Source of the DNA: Agroathelia rolfsii
Taxonomy: Eukaryota; Basidiomycota; Agaricomycetes; Amylocorticiales; Amylocorticiaceae
Direction of reading: 5' to 3'
DNA: 64,000 nt
Assembly (NCBI GenBank): GCA_018343915.1
Contig: JABRWF010000004.1
Coordinates: 3,038,001 to 3,102,000 of the forward strand
The notes under the pieces are model-generated. The model had not been told where the DNA came from. It searched no databases and was given only the letters and a program-made list of their open reading frames with translations. A program made the translations under genes and the position numbers. Of this stretch, positions 12,151-23,131 are shown piece by piece. The stretch's first letter is position 1. Every line of letters starts with the position of its first letter.

Positions 12151-12744
12151 ATGATCGCCTAAGAACTTTGAAGGCTTTTTTCCTCTTTCTTTAGTAGAAG
12201 ACACCGTGACTACTTGAGGGGCCAGGGCAGGGATGGGAGTAGGAGCAGGTCGATCTGCAATTTCAACCAGCTTTCTTTGCGTCTCGGTCATGTGACACAT
12301 CATTTCCGTGGTCTGATGCTGCATCTCCAGCATCTGACCCAAGAACTGTTCGAATCCGGCTGACATGGTTGGTGAAGGGGGACGAGTGATTGCGGGGGTG
12401 CGGGTACGTGGAGTGGGAATAGGCGTTCGGATTTTGGGGGTGACAACAGGGGTAGGGACTCGAGATTGCGTACAAGAGGCAATAGGTTCTGGTGCAGGTT
12501 CAGGCTCTCTATAGTCAGAAGGAGAGGGGTAAGATTCCTCCTCAGGTTCTTCTTCCTCGTCGTCCTCCTCCTCTTCGGATTCTTCGGGTGTAGCGGGTTT
12601 AGGAGGGGAGGGAAGCTTTGGCGGAGTGGGTACCTTAGGAGGTTGAGAAAAGGTGGGCTGAGGAGCGGGTGCGGATATGGAAGGGCGAGCGGAAGTTTTA
12701 GCGGCGGGTTGTGCTGGTGCCTTTCCTTTTCTGGATTGGCTCAT
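12151..12744 (-). pseudogene. gag: A-fold gag, 3'-truncated
   Basis: Starts at the conserved ATG (12744) with MSQSRKGKAPAQPAAKTS. It keeps the proline-rich and acidic N terminus, the region of threonine/proline repeats, the helical MLEMQHQTTEMMCHMTETQ segment and TKERGKKPSKFLGD, then stops being gag at the junction at 12150/12151. About 200 of ~500 residues remain; the central Gag domain and zinc knuckle are missing. The frame stays open to 12070 through foreign sequence, giving an irrelevant tail. No internal stop is present in the retained part. Confidence 0.88.
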
Positions 12745-12874
12745 ATACTTGTGGAGCGAAGGCTCAACACAGGATTCTTGTCTTCTTCAAACTTAGGCAC
12801 CAAGCGGAGTGCCTCTGGTAACGTAATAAAAGAATAAAAGGATTTGTTTTGGGCAGGCAGTTTTGCACCTGAAA

Positions 12875-13723
12875 TGTTATGAGAAGGATAATTTTGCCGA
12901 TTTTTCGAGCTATCTCTTGTATTATTTGGACTAGTATTTAATTTATTATCACGTTTTCTTTCTTTTCTTTTCTTTTCTTTTCCTTTTTCTTATAAAAATT
13001 ACCCTTTAGGGCGTGGACTGTGGGCAGTGCTGTGGTCATGTGATTGGCCCTTACGTGTTCCAAGCCGCACGTCACAGGAGTAATCTTGGGGCTGCGCACA
13101 CTTCTATTTTCACCATCACGCACAGCCCAGGAACACAGCCTTCCTTCCCTGAGCAATTCCTAACGATTACCGGTATTGGTCCGGAAACGGATCTCCACAC
13201 GGATGCCCGGTGGAGTTAGGGTAAAAACTCTTCCCCTGCATTGCCACATTTACGCTTCTATTCCCCTATGCGCACAGACCACTAAAGCTGCGCACGGACC
13301 CTTCAATAGTAGTATAAATAACGCATGTAACTTGTCCTGAAGAGCTCAGCTTTGACCTCTTCGCCTTCAGGCAAGTAAAGGTTTTGTATTCCATAGACAA
13401 TTACTAATAATAACTTCGCCTTCAGGGTATCATCTCTCAGGCCTAGGCCCCCGTCCTAGCCCCTTTTCCTCTTCCCCCCTTTTCTCTTACTTGGAGGTGG
13501 TGCGAATCCCCTCGTGTGTGCACGTGTGATAAGAGCTACGAATACTTAGGAGATAAGAAAGTACCCGGCGCAGCCTCAATAGACATAGGCATTGCGTATC
13601 TGTGGGAAAACTCCTTAGTAGGTACTTCAGAGACTTAACAAGTTGAGAGTATATTGTTTGGTTTAGTGCACAAGTAGGCCCACCACGCCCAAAGTCACAA
13701 GATCAAGGAGTGTACCCTTGACA
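12875..13723 (+). repeat. B1 5' LTR
   Basis: Starts TGTTATGAG and ends CCCTTGACA. TATAAATA at 13313; primer segment AGCTTTGACCT at 13348-13358, exactly 35 bp on; the 3' LTR has AGCTTCGACCT, so this copy took a CpG transition after insertion. An imperfect inverted repeat (13330-13342 and 13365-13376) flanks the primer. Confidence 0.95.
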
Positions 13724-14198
13724 TTAGGTCGAAGCTACCAGGTTTCCCTCGGACTTCCACGGTCTGAGAAGGCAAGAGTAACGATCTTGCACGAAGAGCA
13801 ACACCTTCAATCTTTGTTTTACGTACACACTTCTGAGTGCATAAGGAATAAACTACTTCGGAAAGCAATTGTGTGTGGCCCTCCAAAGCCCATTTACAAC
13901 TCTGTCTAGACAAGAATAACGTGTACGTTCCACGTGATTTCTTGGCTGTATCCGAAGCGCAATACAAACCTAAACCGTTTGGCGTTCTAGGAGTCCTCCT
14001 TGAGGATCAAAGTTTATTATTCCTAAGTGCAAGTGGCACCTTTCCCACCCTCCCCTGCCATTATATTTTTGTGTGTTTTTGCGTGATTACTGTACGGGCA
14101 AGCTCTAGCCCCTGACGAAGAAGAAAAATCCCGTTAACCGAATTAGGAAACCGGTACGACCACCGGTGACGAAGAAGATCGCATCACCCGCTCTGTGA
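13724..14198 (+). other. B1 leader with primer-binding site
   Basis: Primer site AGGTCGAAGCT at 13726-13736, two bases after the LTR. The remaining ~460 bp are non-coding leader; I see no supported ORF in it. Confidence 0.8.
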
Positions 14199-15665
14199 AT
14201 GAGCACATGCAAAGGCACTTCCTACAAGCCCAAAGAAGTCCCGGTCCCCTGGGCTACCAAATCCACCGCATCCCCCCCCGAAGTCACCAGAGAAGTCGCG
14301 TCGAGCTCTGCTCCGCAAGCATCAGAAGAAGAAGAGTCTGGTGAAGAAGCCGTATCAACACAAGCCTCTCCACCCAAAACACCAGAAGGGGAAGAAGAAG
14401 CTCCCTCTGAATATCCCTCCCCCTCTGAGTTCCGTCGACGTTACACAACAGAAGCATCCTATCCAGAATCCCCCATTGTCCCACATCCATCCCCTTCTAA
14501 AAGCCGCCAAGAACGCCGCAGAGAAAAACGAAAAGAAACCTTCGAAGAAGAAGAACCCGTGACAATGTCGTTACTGCAGGAGCTTAGCCAAATCTTGATA
14601 CTCCTTCAGTCCAACCAGGCCCGCATCCAGGCCTCTATGGAACAAATGCAAGAAACTCAGGCGCGCTTCGCCAACCTTCTCGAACGAGAACAACCAGCTC
14701 CCACCACTATTGCAACCTCTTCCACCCCCAAAGAAATCGGGCAATCCCCCGAAAAATGGTCTGGAGACTAGACCAAATACCAGTCTTTTGTGTTCGGCTT
14801 TGAGAACCACCTCAAGTTGAACCCAGGAATTTATTCCACGGACCAAAAGAAAGCACGCTACTTTGTAGGACTTTTAGAAGGGGCACCCAAAGCTTGGAGC
14901 CAAAAATTTGATGATGCAATAGATACCAAAAGCTTCAACTTCAAAAGAGACTTGTACGCCAAGTTCAAAGCGTTGTACGGGGCCAGGGATTTCGGAAGGA
15001 TCGCCCTTCAAAAATTGCAAGACCTAAGACAAGGTACATCATCAATCGCGGACTTTACGGCAATGTTCTCTACCTTGGCGAACCAAACTAAGCTATCAGG
15101 AGAAGACTTAAGGGTCCGCTATTGGCAGGCCCTCTCTCCTAAAATTAAGGGTGTGATTGGCGGTTATCCCAAGGAGCGACGAGATAGCCTGGAACATCTG
15201 ATGGAAGCTGCAGTAGATGCGGAAGAAGGACTTAGGGATGCGGGAATATGGACCGATGGATGGAAGCCAAAGCCCCGTTTCCAGAATCAAGGAACGGCAG
15301 CAAATCCTATTACTATCAACGCCGTACAAGCACCATCCCCTGGTCCAACCCTGGTAACAACACAAGGAAACTGTCGGCCGCCCAGAGATCTAAGCACAGT
15401 GCAGTGCTACAACTGCCAACAATGGGGGCACTTCGCCTCCAACTGCACAAATCCGCGGGTCTCAAGATATCAGGGTTCCAGACCCAGAGTCCAAGCAACC
15501 GTGGTAACAACACCTACCCCTCCATCAGCAGATCAACTTGGAACCTCGGCGTCCAGCGACGATATCAACGAGGGGTCTTCTACAATGACGATGGCCGATC
15601 TACAGGCCCTGGTAGAGCAGCAAGCTATGGCGCTCGCCGCGTTCAAAGACAAGGCGGGTTTTTAG
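14199..15665 (+). pseudogene. gag: B1 gag, one in-frame TAG
   Basis: Family-B Gag of 488 codons starting MSTCKGTSYKPKEVPVPW. N terminus acidic and proline/serine-rich; residues ~120-170 form a coiled-coil-like stretch (LLQSNQARIQASMEQ, QETQARFANLLERE); then the Gag core (KYQSFVFGFENHLKLNP, YFVGLLEGAPKAW, YGARDFGRIALQKL) and a CCHC knuckle, C-YN-C-QQWG-H-FASN-C, near residues 402-415. A single TAG (14769-14771) replaces the tryptophan codon seen in B2. The frame ends TAG 15663-15665 right behind the slippery heptamer. Otherwise intact. Confidence 0.94.
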
Positions 15666-15699
15666 AAGGGTCGACGGAAAGGGCCATTTCGGCCGACCC
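15656..15699 (+). promoter_or_regulatory. B1 -1 ribosomal frameshift signal
   Basis: Heptamer G-GGT-TTT (15656-15662) immediately before the gag TAG, 5-base spacer, then a perfect stem GGGTCG (15668-15673) with CGACCC (15694-15699). Pol is open in the -1 frame. Confidence 0.8.
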
Positions 15700-18600
15700 A
15701 TATCTTTCAAATCGTTTCTCCTCTCTCCTCTCGTGTAATTCAGTTTCCATCTCTGGTGCGCATGGACAGCACCTTCATATCCCTCTCATGTTCCATGGAC
15801 ATTTTTCTTCTCTTGTAACCTTAGCAATGATAGATTCTGGCGCCTCTTCCTCCTTTATTCACTCTCATTTTGTTAAAGAAAATAAAATCACTACAAAGAA
15901 ACTACCACATAGCATTCCTGTACACAATATTGACAACTCATTAAATGCACAAGGAAAGATTGAAGAGATCGCAATTTTAGAAACAAGCATTGGGGGAATA
16001 CAAAAAAGGCTCCCATTCCTAGTCACCGACATCGGCCTCGAAAATGTGATCCTGGGCATTGACTGGCTCCAGTTGGAAAACCCGGTAATAGACTGGTCAG
16101 TAGGCAAGGTCACACATACCGACCGCCTAGCCATCTCTTCTAGTCTCTTACCAGAATGGGCTTCTAAGTACGTATCGGTCTTCTCAAAAGAAGCCTCCCA
16201 AAGACTACCGCTTAGAAAACCCTGGGATCACAAGATTGAGCTCAAGGATGGTGCACAACTTCGGAGAAGCAAGGCGTACCCGCTATCCGTCAAGGAAGAA
16301 GAAGCATTGGTAGATTACCTCAAAGAAAATCTCGAAAAGGGTTACATCAGAAAGTCAGAAAGCCCTATTGCCGCCCCTATGTTTTTCGTCCCAAAAAAGA
16401 ACGGTTCATTATGCCCAGTACAAGATTATCGAAAGCTCAACGCAGAAACAATTGAGAACGCCTATCCCCTCCCCCTTATCTCCGAATTACAGGACAAAAT
16501 GACCAAGTTCCGAACATTCTGTAAAATCGACCTTCGATGGGGGTTCAACAATATTCGGATCCGAGAAGGAGACGAACATAAAGCGGCTTTCATAACAAAC
16601 AAGGGCCTTTTTGAGCCAACAGTCATGACGTTTGGCCTTTGTAATGCACCAGCAACAATGCAGACAATGATGGACGATCTGTTTTACAAGTTCAACCAAT
16701 TAGGTTGGCTAGTCCACTACATTGACGACATCATCATTGGCGCACAAACGGAAGCCGAACTTCGTGAACAAGTCCTGGAAGTACTAAGGGTCCTCAAAGA
16801 AAATGACTTATTCGCAAACCTGGAGAAATTTGAGTACGACGTTCCCGAAGTAGACATCCTGGGTGCCCTTGTCTCATTTGGCTCAATCCGCATGACACCG
16901 GAAAAGGTTAAGGCAGTCCTAGAATGGCCCCCACCCCAGAAGGTTTCTGACGTCCAACGATTCCGTGGCCTCGCCAATTACTACCAACGCTTCATCCGGA
17001 ATTTCGCCCAGATTTGTAAACCCCTAGACCGCTTGACAGGCAAAGTCGAATGGAAATGGGGACAAGAAGAACAGGAGGCCTTTGACAAACTAAAAGAAGC
17101 GTTCACTTCGGCTCCAGTGCTAGGAGCATACAACCAAACTGCCGAAACACGTCTAGAAACCAATGCCTCCAACTTCGCTACTGGAGCGGTGCTTCTCCAG
17201 AAGCAGGGAGACAACTCATGGAGACCAATCGCATTTCTCTCTCAAGCCATGAATGATGCCGAGTGGAATTATGACATTTGGGACAAAGAGATGTTGGGTA
17301 TTATTAGGGCCCTAGATGCTTGGCGCCATTACCTTATTGGTCTTCCACACCCCTTCGAGATCCGGACAGACCATAAGAACCTTGAATATTGGAAAACCGC
17401 AAGAAATCTTACACGACGACAAGCGAGGTGGTCCCTTTTTCTCTCCGAATTTCGATTCACAATCTCCTATCTCCGAGGCTCCGAAAATGGCCGCGCTGAC
17501 CCCCTTTCCCGACGACCGGACTTCCAACGATCAGACGAAGAAGACAACCTGGACCAAGTAGTTCTAGACCCCAAGTTGTTTCGAATCAATGCCGCAAGGA
17601 GAGGTCATGTGGAAGTTCAGGGGGAAAAAGGAATCTTGGACAGAATCAGAAGCAAAGCAAGGGACGCTGAAATTGCAAATGCTTTGGGACTGGTTAAAGA
17701 ACTCGGGCCGGTCAAACTGCAAAAGGGTTTAGAAGAATGGAACGAAGAAAATGGTTTAATTTTACATCTTGGAAAGGTCTACGTCCCTCGCGACACCACT
17801 CTACGTAATGACATTATCCGGTTACACCACGACGTCCCGACAGCTGGTCATCCGGGCCGCCACAAGACCCTAGAACTAGTTTCCAGGAACTATTGGTGGC
17901 CTGGACTCACAAAGGCGGTTAACGATTACATTTCCTCCTGCCCCAGTTGCCTTGCTTCTAAAATGGCTAGAACTATGCCAGTAGGACCCTTATCCCCCCT
18001 ACCAACCCCTGAGCGACCTTGGGAACACGTAACATCGGACATGATTGTCAAGCTCCCCGAGTCCCAGGGCTTTGATTCCATCCTGGTAGTAGTAGACAGG
18101 TTGACTAAAATGTGCCACCTAATTCCATGTGTGGAAGCGATCACCGCATCTGAAATGGCAGACCTCTACTTAGCACACGTCTTCCGACTACATGGCCTTC
18201 CCCGGCAATGGACTTCTGACCGAGGACCCCAGTTTGCCGGAAAAGTCATGCGCAAAATTCACAAACGGTTAGACATCAAGACATCCTTGTCCACCGCCTA
18301 CCACCCGCAGTCTGATGGACAGACCGAACGACTTAATCAAGAAGTCGAGGTTTATTTGAGGAACTATGTGTCACACCGGCAAGATAATTGGGCCGGTCTT
18401 CTACCGCTCGCTGAGTTTGCATTGAACAATCGATAGCAAGTCTCCACTGGGTCATCACCTTTCGAAATGAACTATGGTTTCTCTCCTAGAATGAACCTTA
18501 CGACGGCAGGAATTCCAAACACGGAAGGCGCACAAATATGGACAGAGAAGGTCAAAGAACTTCAAGAAGACGCTAAAGCTGCACTGGACCATGCGGCCAG

Positions 18601-19198
18601 CCGAATGAAATATTTCTTCGATAAATATGCGGCAGAAATCCCGAAGTATGCCGTCGGCAACAAAGTTTGGTTAAGCACCGAAAATATCAAACTAGCCCAA
18701 CCATCAAAGAAACTCTCGGCTAAATGGATTGGCCCGTACAAAATCACGGAACTTATAGGGAACAGAGCAGTTCGGCTCGCCATCCCCAAAAGATGGACCA
18801 TCCACGACGTCTTCCACGTATCACTAATCAAACCACATGTGCAAGTAGAATCCAGACCACTCGCCCCAGTTCCGGAAGTCATTGAGGTAGAAGGAGAAGA
18901 AGAACATGAAGTTCTGCGAATAAAGGACAGCCGCCTAAGCCCAAGAACCAAGAAGTTGGAATATCTAGTCGAATGGAAAGGATATCCCGGTGAAGACTCG
19001 TGGGAAAAAGAATCAAATATTACCAATGCCCCGCGACTCATCAAGGAGTTCCACAAAAAGAATCCCAAAGCACCTAAACGCCTCTCGGCTGCAGTCTTTG
19101 CGAATCTCCCATTCCGACCAATTGAAAATTTCACGGAGACCACAGAAAGGATAGGAGGAACTTGGGAACTTGGGATGTTCCGGAGGAAATCCCCTTAG
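15662..19198 (+). pseudogene. pol: B1 pol, nearly intact (one TAG, RNase H active-site change)
   Basis: About 1178 codons. Protease motif [13 protein letters not shown] with FVPKKNGSLCPVQDY, MTFGLCNAP and the catalytic YIDDIIIGA (first Asp codon 16724-16726); RNase H where the first catalytic motif reads LETNASNF instead of LETDASNF, a D-to-N change; integrase zinc finger (HPGRHKTLE..CPSCLASK), catalytic TSDMIVK, TSDRGPQF and HPQSDGQTE; GPY/F-like module (KWIGPYKIT); chromodomain (KKLEYLVEWKGYPGEDSWEKE). One TAG at 18434-18436 between the integrase core and C-terminal part. Ends TAG 19196-19198, 11 bp before the 3' LTR. Confidence 0.94.
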
Positions 19199-19209
19199 GA
19201 AGGGGGTAA

Positions 19210-20058
19210 TGTTATGAGAAGGATAATTTTGCCGATTTTTCGAGCTATCTCTTGTATTATTTGGACTAGTATTTAATTTATTATCACGTTTTCTTTCTTT
19301 TCTTTTCTTTTCTTTTCCTTTTTCTTATAAAAATTACCCTTTAGGGCGTGGACTGTGGGCAGTGCTGTGGTCATGTGATTGGCCCTCACGTGTTCCAAGC
19401 CGCACGTCACAGGAGTAATCTCGAGGCTGCGCACACTTCTATTTTCACCATCACGCACAGCCCAGGAACACAGCCTTCCTTCCCTGAGCAATTCCTAACG
19501 ATTACCGGTATCGGTCCGGAAACGGATCTCCACACGGATGCCCGGTGGAGTTAGGGTAAAAACTCTTCCCCTGCATTGCCACATTTACGCTTCTATTCCC
19601 CTATGCGCACAGACCACTAAAGCTGCGCACGGACCCTTCAATAGTAGTATAAATAACGCATGTAACTTGTCCTGAAGAGCTCAGCTTCGACCTCTTTGCC
19701 TTCAGGCAAGTAAAGGTTTTGTATTCCATAGACGATTACTAATAATAACTTCGCCTTCAGGGTATCATCTCTCAGGCCTAGGCCCCCGTCCTAGCCCCTT
19801 TTCCTCTTCCCCCCTTTTCTCTTACTTGGAGGTGGTGCGAATCCCCTTGTGTGTGCACGTGTGATAAGAGCTACAAATACTTAGGAGATAAGAAAGTACC
19901 CGGCGCAGCCTCAATAGACATAGGCATTGCGTATCTGTGGGAAAACTCCTTAGTAGGTACTTCAGAGACTTAACAAGTTGAGAGTATATTGTTTGGTTTA
20001 GTGCACAAGTAGGCCCACCACGCCCAAAGTCACAAGATCAAGGAGTGTACCCTTGACA
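19210..20058 (+). repeat. B1 3' LTR
   Basis: 849 bp, matching the 5' LTR almost throughout; primer segment AGCTTCGACCT near 19683, perfectly complementary to the B1 primer site. Preceded by the polypurine tract. Confidence 0.95.
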
Positions 20059-20063
20059 TGAAA

Positions 20064-20341
20064 GGTGTCCCTAGAAGCAGCAGGCTAACCCTGCGGTAGC
20101 GCCTTCGGATAACGACACAAGGTTTCCCTGGAACGTGCAGGTACTCCCAAGCCTAAATCTGAATGGGTTAAAACTAGGTATTAGATCCTAGCTAATTGCT
20201 TCCGCAAACAGTTCAAGCCCAAATACAAATTTGACAAAAGAAACGTATGTAAAAGTTTTTCCTTGCTTGTGCTATTTGGCAGTGAATCAAACTGCACACT
20301 GGAGCGAGGCTCAACAGTGGTTTAGGCTAGCTTCGACCTAA
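20064..20341 (-). other. A-fold leader (resumed) and primer-binding site
   Basis: Continuation of the family-A leader after B1, collinear with 61073-61400 of A3 on the opposite strand. The primer site appears as AGCTTCGACCT at 20329-20339 on the plus strand. Confidence 0.8.
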
Positions 20342-21351
20342 TGTCAAGGCTTATGCGCTTGACTCTACCAAAAGACACAACCTGCTGTAAGGTACGCAGG
20401 TGGGCTGTAAAGCCGGGTTTTACGTGTACGACTTGTTTGGTATTCTATTTCAGACACCCACGTGCTCCCGTTGCTACCTTTCGTAATAGTATATGCTAAG
20501 CTCTACTTTGCTAAGATCGTGGTCAGTACTCTAGCCAGAGGCTTCCCATGTACTCTCTTCGCGTCAAATGAAGCTTATTGTATTTCTTACTGAGGATAGG
20601 TGGCTTAGCCCTCTGTGGTCTACGTAATGTCTGCTAGGACTTATTACTGCCTAGGCCTAAACAAATAGGGCTTTAATCACACGGGCGCCCTCTAATGTAT
20701 TAGGGACTTAAAGACTTATGAGCCTTCTTGTATCAAGGCCTCGGTACACTTACTAAGATGCCCTAAAGGCCTTACACTTAATAAGAAAAAGGGAAAGAGA
20801 GAGGGGGTTGTGGGCTAGGACTTGAGTAAGCCTGAAGGCGAAATATATTAGTCATATATAAGGGATACAAGTGGGGAGGGTGCCCTTACCTAAAGGCGAA
20901 AAGGTCAAAGCTAAGGTTCAGGTAAGGGCTACATGCTTGTATTTATACATAAATGAAAGGGCCCGTGCACAGCCTTGATGGTCTGTGCGCAGCCGGGGTT
21001 CGTAAGCAAGATTGTGTCAAATGCAGGGGCAGTGCTTTATGACTAAGTCTGATGAGCAACCGATCGGAGTGATGAGTCTAGTACTCCTTAGTAATCGCAC
21101 AGTAATCGGAACGACCCTGGTTCCTGAGTCTAGACCTTTTGATGAAAAGGAATGATCTAGACTCCACCTTCCTAATATACTCTTGTCACGAGCACTCCTG
21201 TCACGTGGGGCTAACACAGCTAGTTACACGCGCGTCAAGATGTCGCCTGCAAGGTATTTCGTCCGTATCTCAGTAAATAAAAATCGTAAAAATATAATAA
21301 AAATATGTACATGTTCGTAAGGAAAAGGCGAAAAATGTCCAACTCATAACA
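20342..21351 (-). repeat. A-fold LTR (complete)
   Basis: 1010 bp family-A LTR in minus orientation, plus-strand ends TGTCAAGG..CATAACA. Its outer end abuts the TSD CAAAT. TATA region near 20940, primer segment near 20915. Confidence 0.93.
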
Positions 21352-21405
21352 CAAATATTTCAAGAAAATAACCGAAAAATCGGCGAAAATTCCCTTCTCA
21401 TGATA

Positions 21406-21454
21406 AGGAAGGAGAAAAGAAGGAAGGACAAATAAGAGAGCAGTCGGAAAATAC
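21406..21454 (-). other. Fragment of family-C internal sequence next to its LTR
   Basis: Resembles 36840-36877 beside the C2 LTR (GGACAAATAAGA..AGTCGGAAAATAC), so it is element C1 internal DNA cut off by B0 on the left. Confidence 0.65.
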
Positions 21455-21799
21455 TGTCAAGAGCTGCCTTTGCAGCTAGCTTGAGTGGTGCGGCGATGCC
21501 CCAGGAGCACTAACTACTAAGCAGCTCACTGCTAGATGGCAGCCCTGTGGGTTTGTGGAGTCGCCTCTTTGATATCTCAGGGCCTGCTGTCAAGGGTCTA
21601 CTCCTTGACTATGTTACGTTGGGCATGGAGGGCCTACTTGTGATACAACCAAACAATAACCACTCTTAACACTAAGGTTTAAGTACCTAAAGAAATAAGT
21701 TTTCCCACAGATATGCAAATCCCTTATCTATTGGGGTGCACTGGGTACTCTGCTTAAATCCTTATGATGTTCTCTTATGGTTTTACACATGCTTATGAG

Positions 21800-22655
21800 T
21801 GTCATGAGAAGGGAAATTTTGCGGATTTTTCGAATATTTTCTTGTAATATTTGGACTAGTATTTACGGAGTTATGATATTTTCTTATTCTTCCCCTTTCA
21901 TTTTTCTTATTTCTCTTATAAAAATTACCCTTTAGGGCGTGGACTGTGGGCAGTGCAGCGGTCATGTGATTGGCCCTCACGTGTTCCAAGCCGCATGTCA
22001 CAGGAGTAATCTCGGGGCTGCGCGAACTTCTATTTCATCATTACGCACAGCCCAGGAACACAGACTTCCTCCCCTGATCAATTCCTAACGGTTACCGGTA
22101 CCGGTCCGGAAACGGATCTCCACACGGATGCCCGGTGGAGTTAGGTTAAAAGATCTTCCCCTGCATTGCCACAACTATGCTTCTATCTCCCTCTGCGCAC
22201 AGACCATTCATGCTGCGCACGGACCATTCAGTAGTAGTATATATAGTGCATGTAACTTGTCCTGAAGAGCTCAGCTTTGACCTCTTTGCCTTCAGGCAAG
22301 TAACAAAGTTTGTATTCCCTTTAAAGTAGATTGCTAATAAACTTCGCCTTCAGGGTATACTCCTCAGGCCTAGGCCCTTCCCGTCCTAGCCCAACTCTCT
22401 CTCTCTCTCTCTTATACTAGGAGGCGGTGCAAATCCCCTTGTAAGCATGTGTGTGTAAAAACGTTCATAAGAGCATCGTAAGGATTTAAGCAGAGTACCC
22501 GGCGCACCCCAATAGATAAGGGATTTGCGTATCTGTGGGAAAACTTATCTCTTTAGGTACTTAGTCTTAGTGTTAAGAAGTGTTTATTGTTTGGTTGTGT
22601 TACAAGTAGGCTCCCCACACCCAACGTAACATAGTCAAGGAGTAGACCCTTGACA
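21800..22655 (+). repeat. B2 5' LTR
   Basis: TGTCATGAG..CCCTTGACA. TATATATAG starts at 22238; primer segment AGCTTTGACCT at 22273-22283, exactly 35 bp on. A CT-rich run near 22395 and AATAAA near 22340 are LTR features. Confidence 0.95.
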
Positions 22656-23131
22656 TTAGGTCAAAGCTACCAGTTTCCCTCAGACTTCCACAGTCCGAGA
22701 AGGCAAGACTAGTGATCTTGCACGAAGAGTACCCCATTTCATATTTTTGCACGAACATTTTCTGAGCACATAAGCAGTGACACTACTTCGGGAAGCAATT
22801 GTACAGCGCCCTCCAAAGCCTGTTAACAACCCCGTCTAGATAAGAATAGGGTATACGTTCTACCCGACTTCTTAGCTGTATCCGAAGCACAATACAAGCC
22901 TAAAAAGCTTGGTGTTCTAGGAGTCCCTTGTGGGGATCAAAGTCTATCACTGCTAAGCGTGAGTGGCACCTTTACCACCCCCCCCTGCCATTCAAAATTT
23001 TTGTGTGATTTGTGTGACTACTATACGGGCAAGCTCTAGCCCCGGTTGAAGAAGAAAAATTCCGCTACTCACATTAGGAAACCGGTACGACCGCCGGTGA
23101 CGAAGAAGACCGTTTCAAGAAAGCTCTGTGA
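22656..23131 (+). other. B2 leader with covarying primer-binding site
   Basis: The primer site here is AGGTCAAAGCT (22658-22668), differing by one base from other copies. The LTR primer segment differs at the matching base, so pairing is perfect. The rest is non-coding leader. Confidence 0.82.

Larger units (their letters stand above)
12875..20058 (+). mobile_element. B1: complete, recent family-B chromovirus
   Basis: 7184-bp element, two 849-bp LTRs differing at only a few C/T or G/A positions, TSD TGAAA (12870-12874 and 20059-20063). Order: LTR, primer site, leader, gag, -1 frame pol, polypurine tract GGAAGGGGGTAA, LTR. Only one stop in gag and one in pol. It is inserted in the leader of A-fold, making it among the youngest layers. 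Confidence 0.96.
12129..21351 (-). mobile_element. A-fold: family-A fold-back element bounded by inverted LTR starts
   Basis: Read from the right on the minus strand: complete 5' LTR (21351-20342), primer site, leader and the first ~600 bp of gag (ending near 12151). Gag is then fused to 22 bp (12129-12150) that are the exact inverse of the LTR's first 22 bases. Pol and the 3' LTR are absent. Both outer ends are therefore the same integrase-recognised LTR terminus, and the whole unit is flanked by a perfect TSD CAAAT, so it went in as one piece. The leader is later split by B1 (TSD TGAAA). A deletion joining two separate insertions would not normally leave a matching TSD. Confidence 0.85.
1..21405 (-). 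mobile_element. B0: nested, 5' part of a family-B Ty3/gypsy (chromovirus) retrotransposon
   Basis: Minus-strand LTR retrotransposon running off the left edge. Reading from the right: 5' LTR (11329-12128 and 21357-21405, split by a later insertion), primer site, leader, gag and the start of pol. It is interrupted by a solo LTR-A (1565-2568), element A1 (3207-10719) and the fold-back A element (12129-21351), each with a 5-bp TSD, which proves B0 was there first. The outer end of the LTR reads ..CATGATA where intact relatives have CATGACA. Its 3' LTR is outside the window, so its own TSD (AGGAA expected on the right) cannot be confirmed. It sits in family-C internal sequence that resumes at 21406. 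Confidence 0.88.
11329..21405 (-). repeat. B0 5' LTR, split by the fold-back A element
   Basis: Plus-strand pieces 11329-12128 and 21357-21405 together form one family-B LTR (~850 bp). The break carries the TSD CAAAT (12124-12128 and 21352-21356). CpG sites are heavily converted. It contains the LTR TATA region near 11745 and the hairpin around the primer segment. Confidence 0.88.

Noticed and set aside
18562..19143. 193-codon minus-strand open frame opposite B1 pol
   Set aside because: Exact antisense of the integrase C-terminus and chromodomain; explained by codon bias of the real gene.
22394..22412. CT-rich tracts such as TCTCTCTC in LTRs
   Set aside because: Simple repeats present in the same place in most B and A LTRs; not a separate element or microsatellite locus of note.
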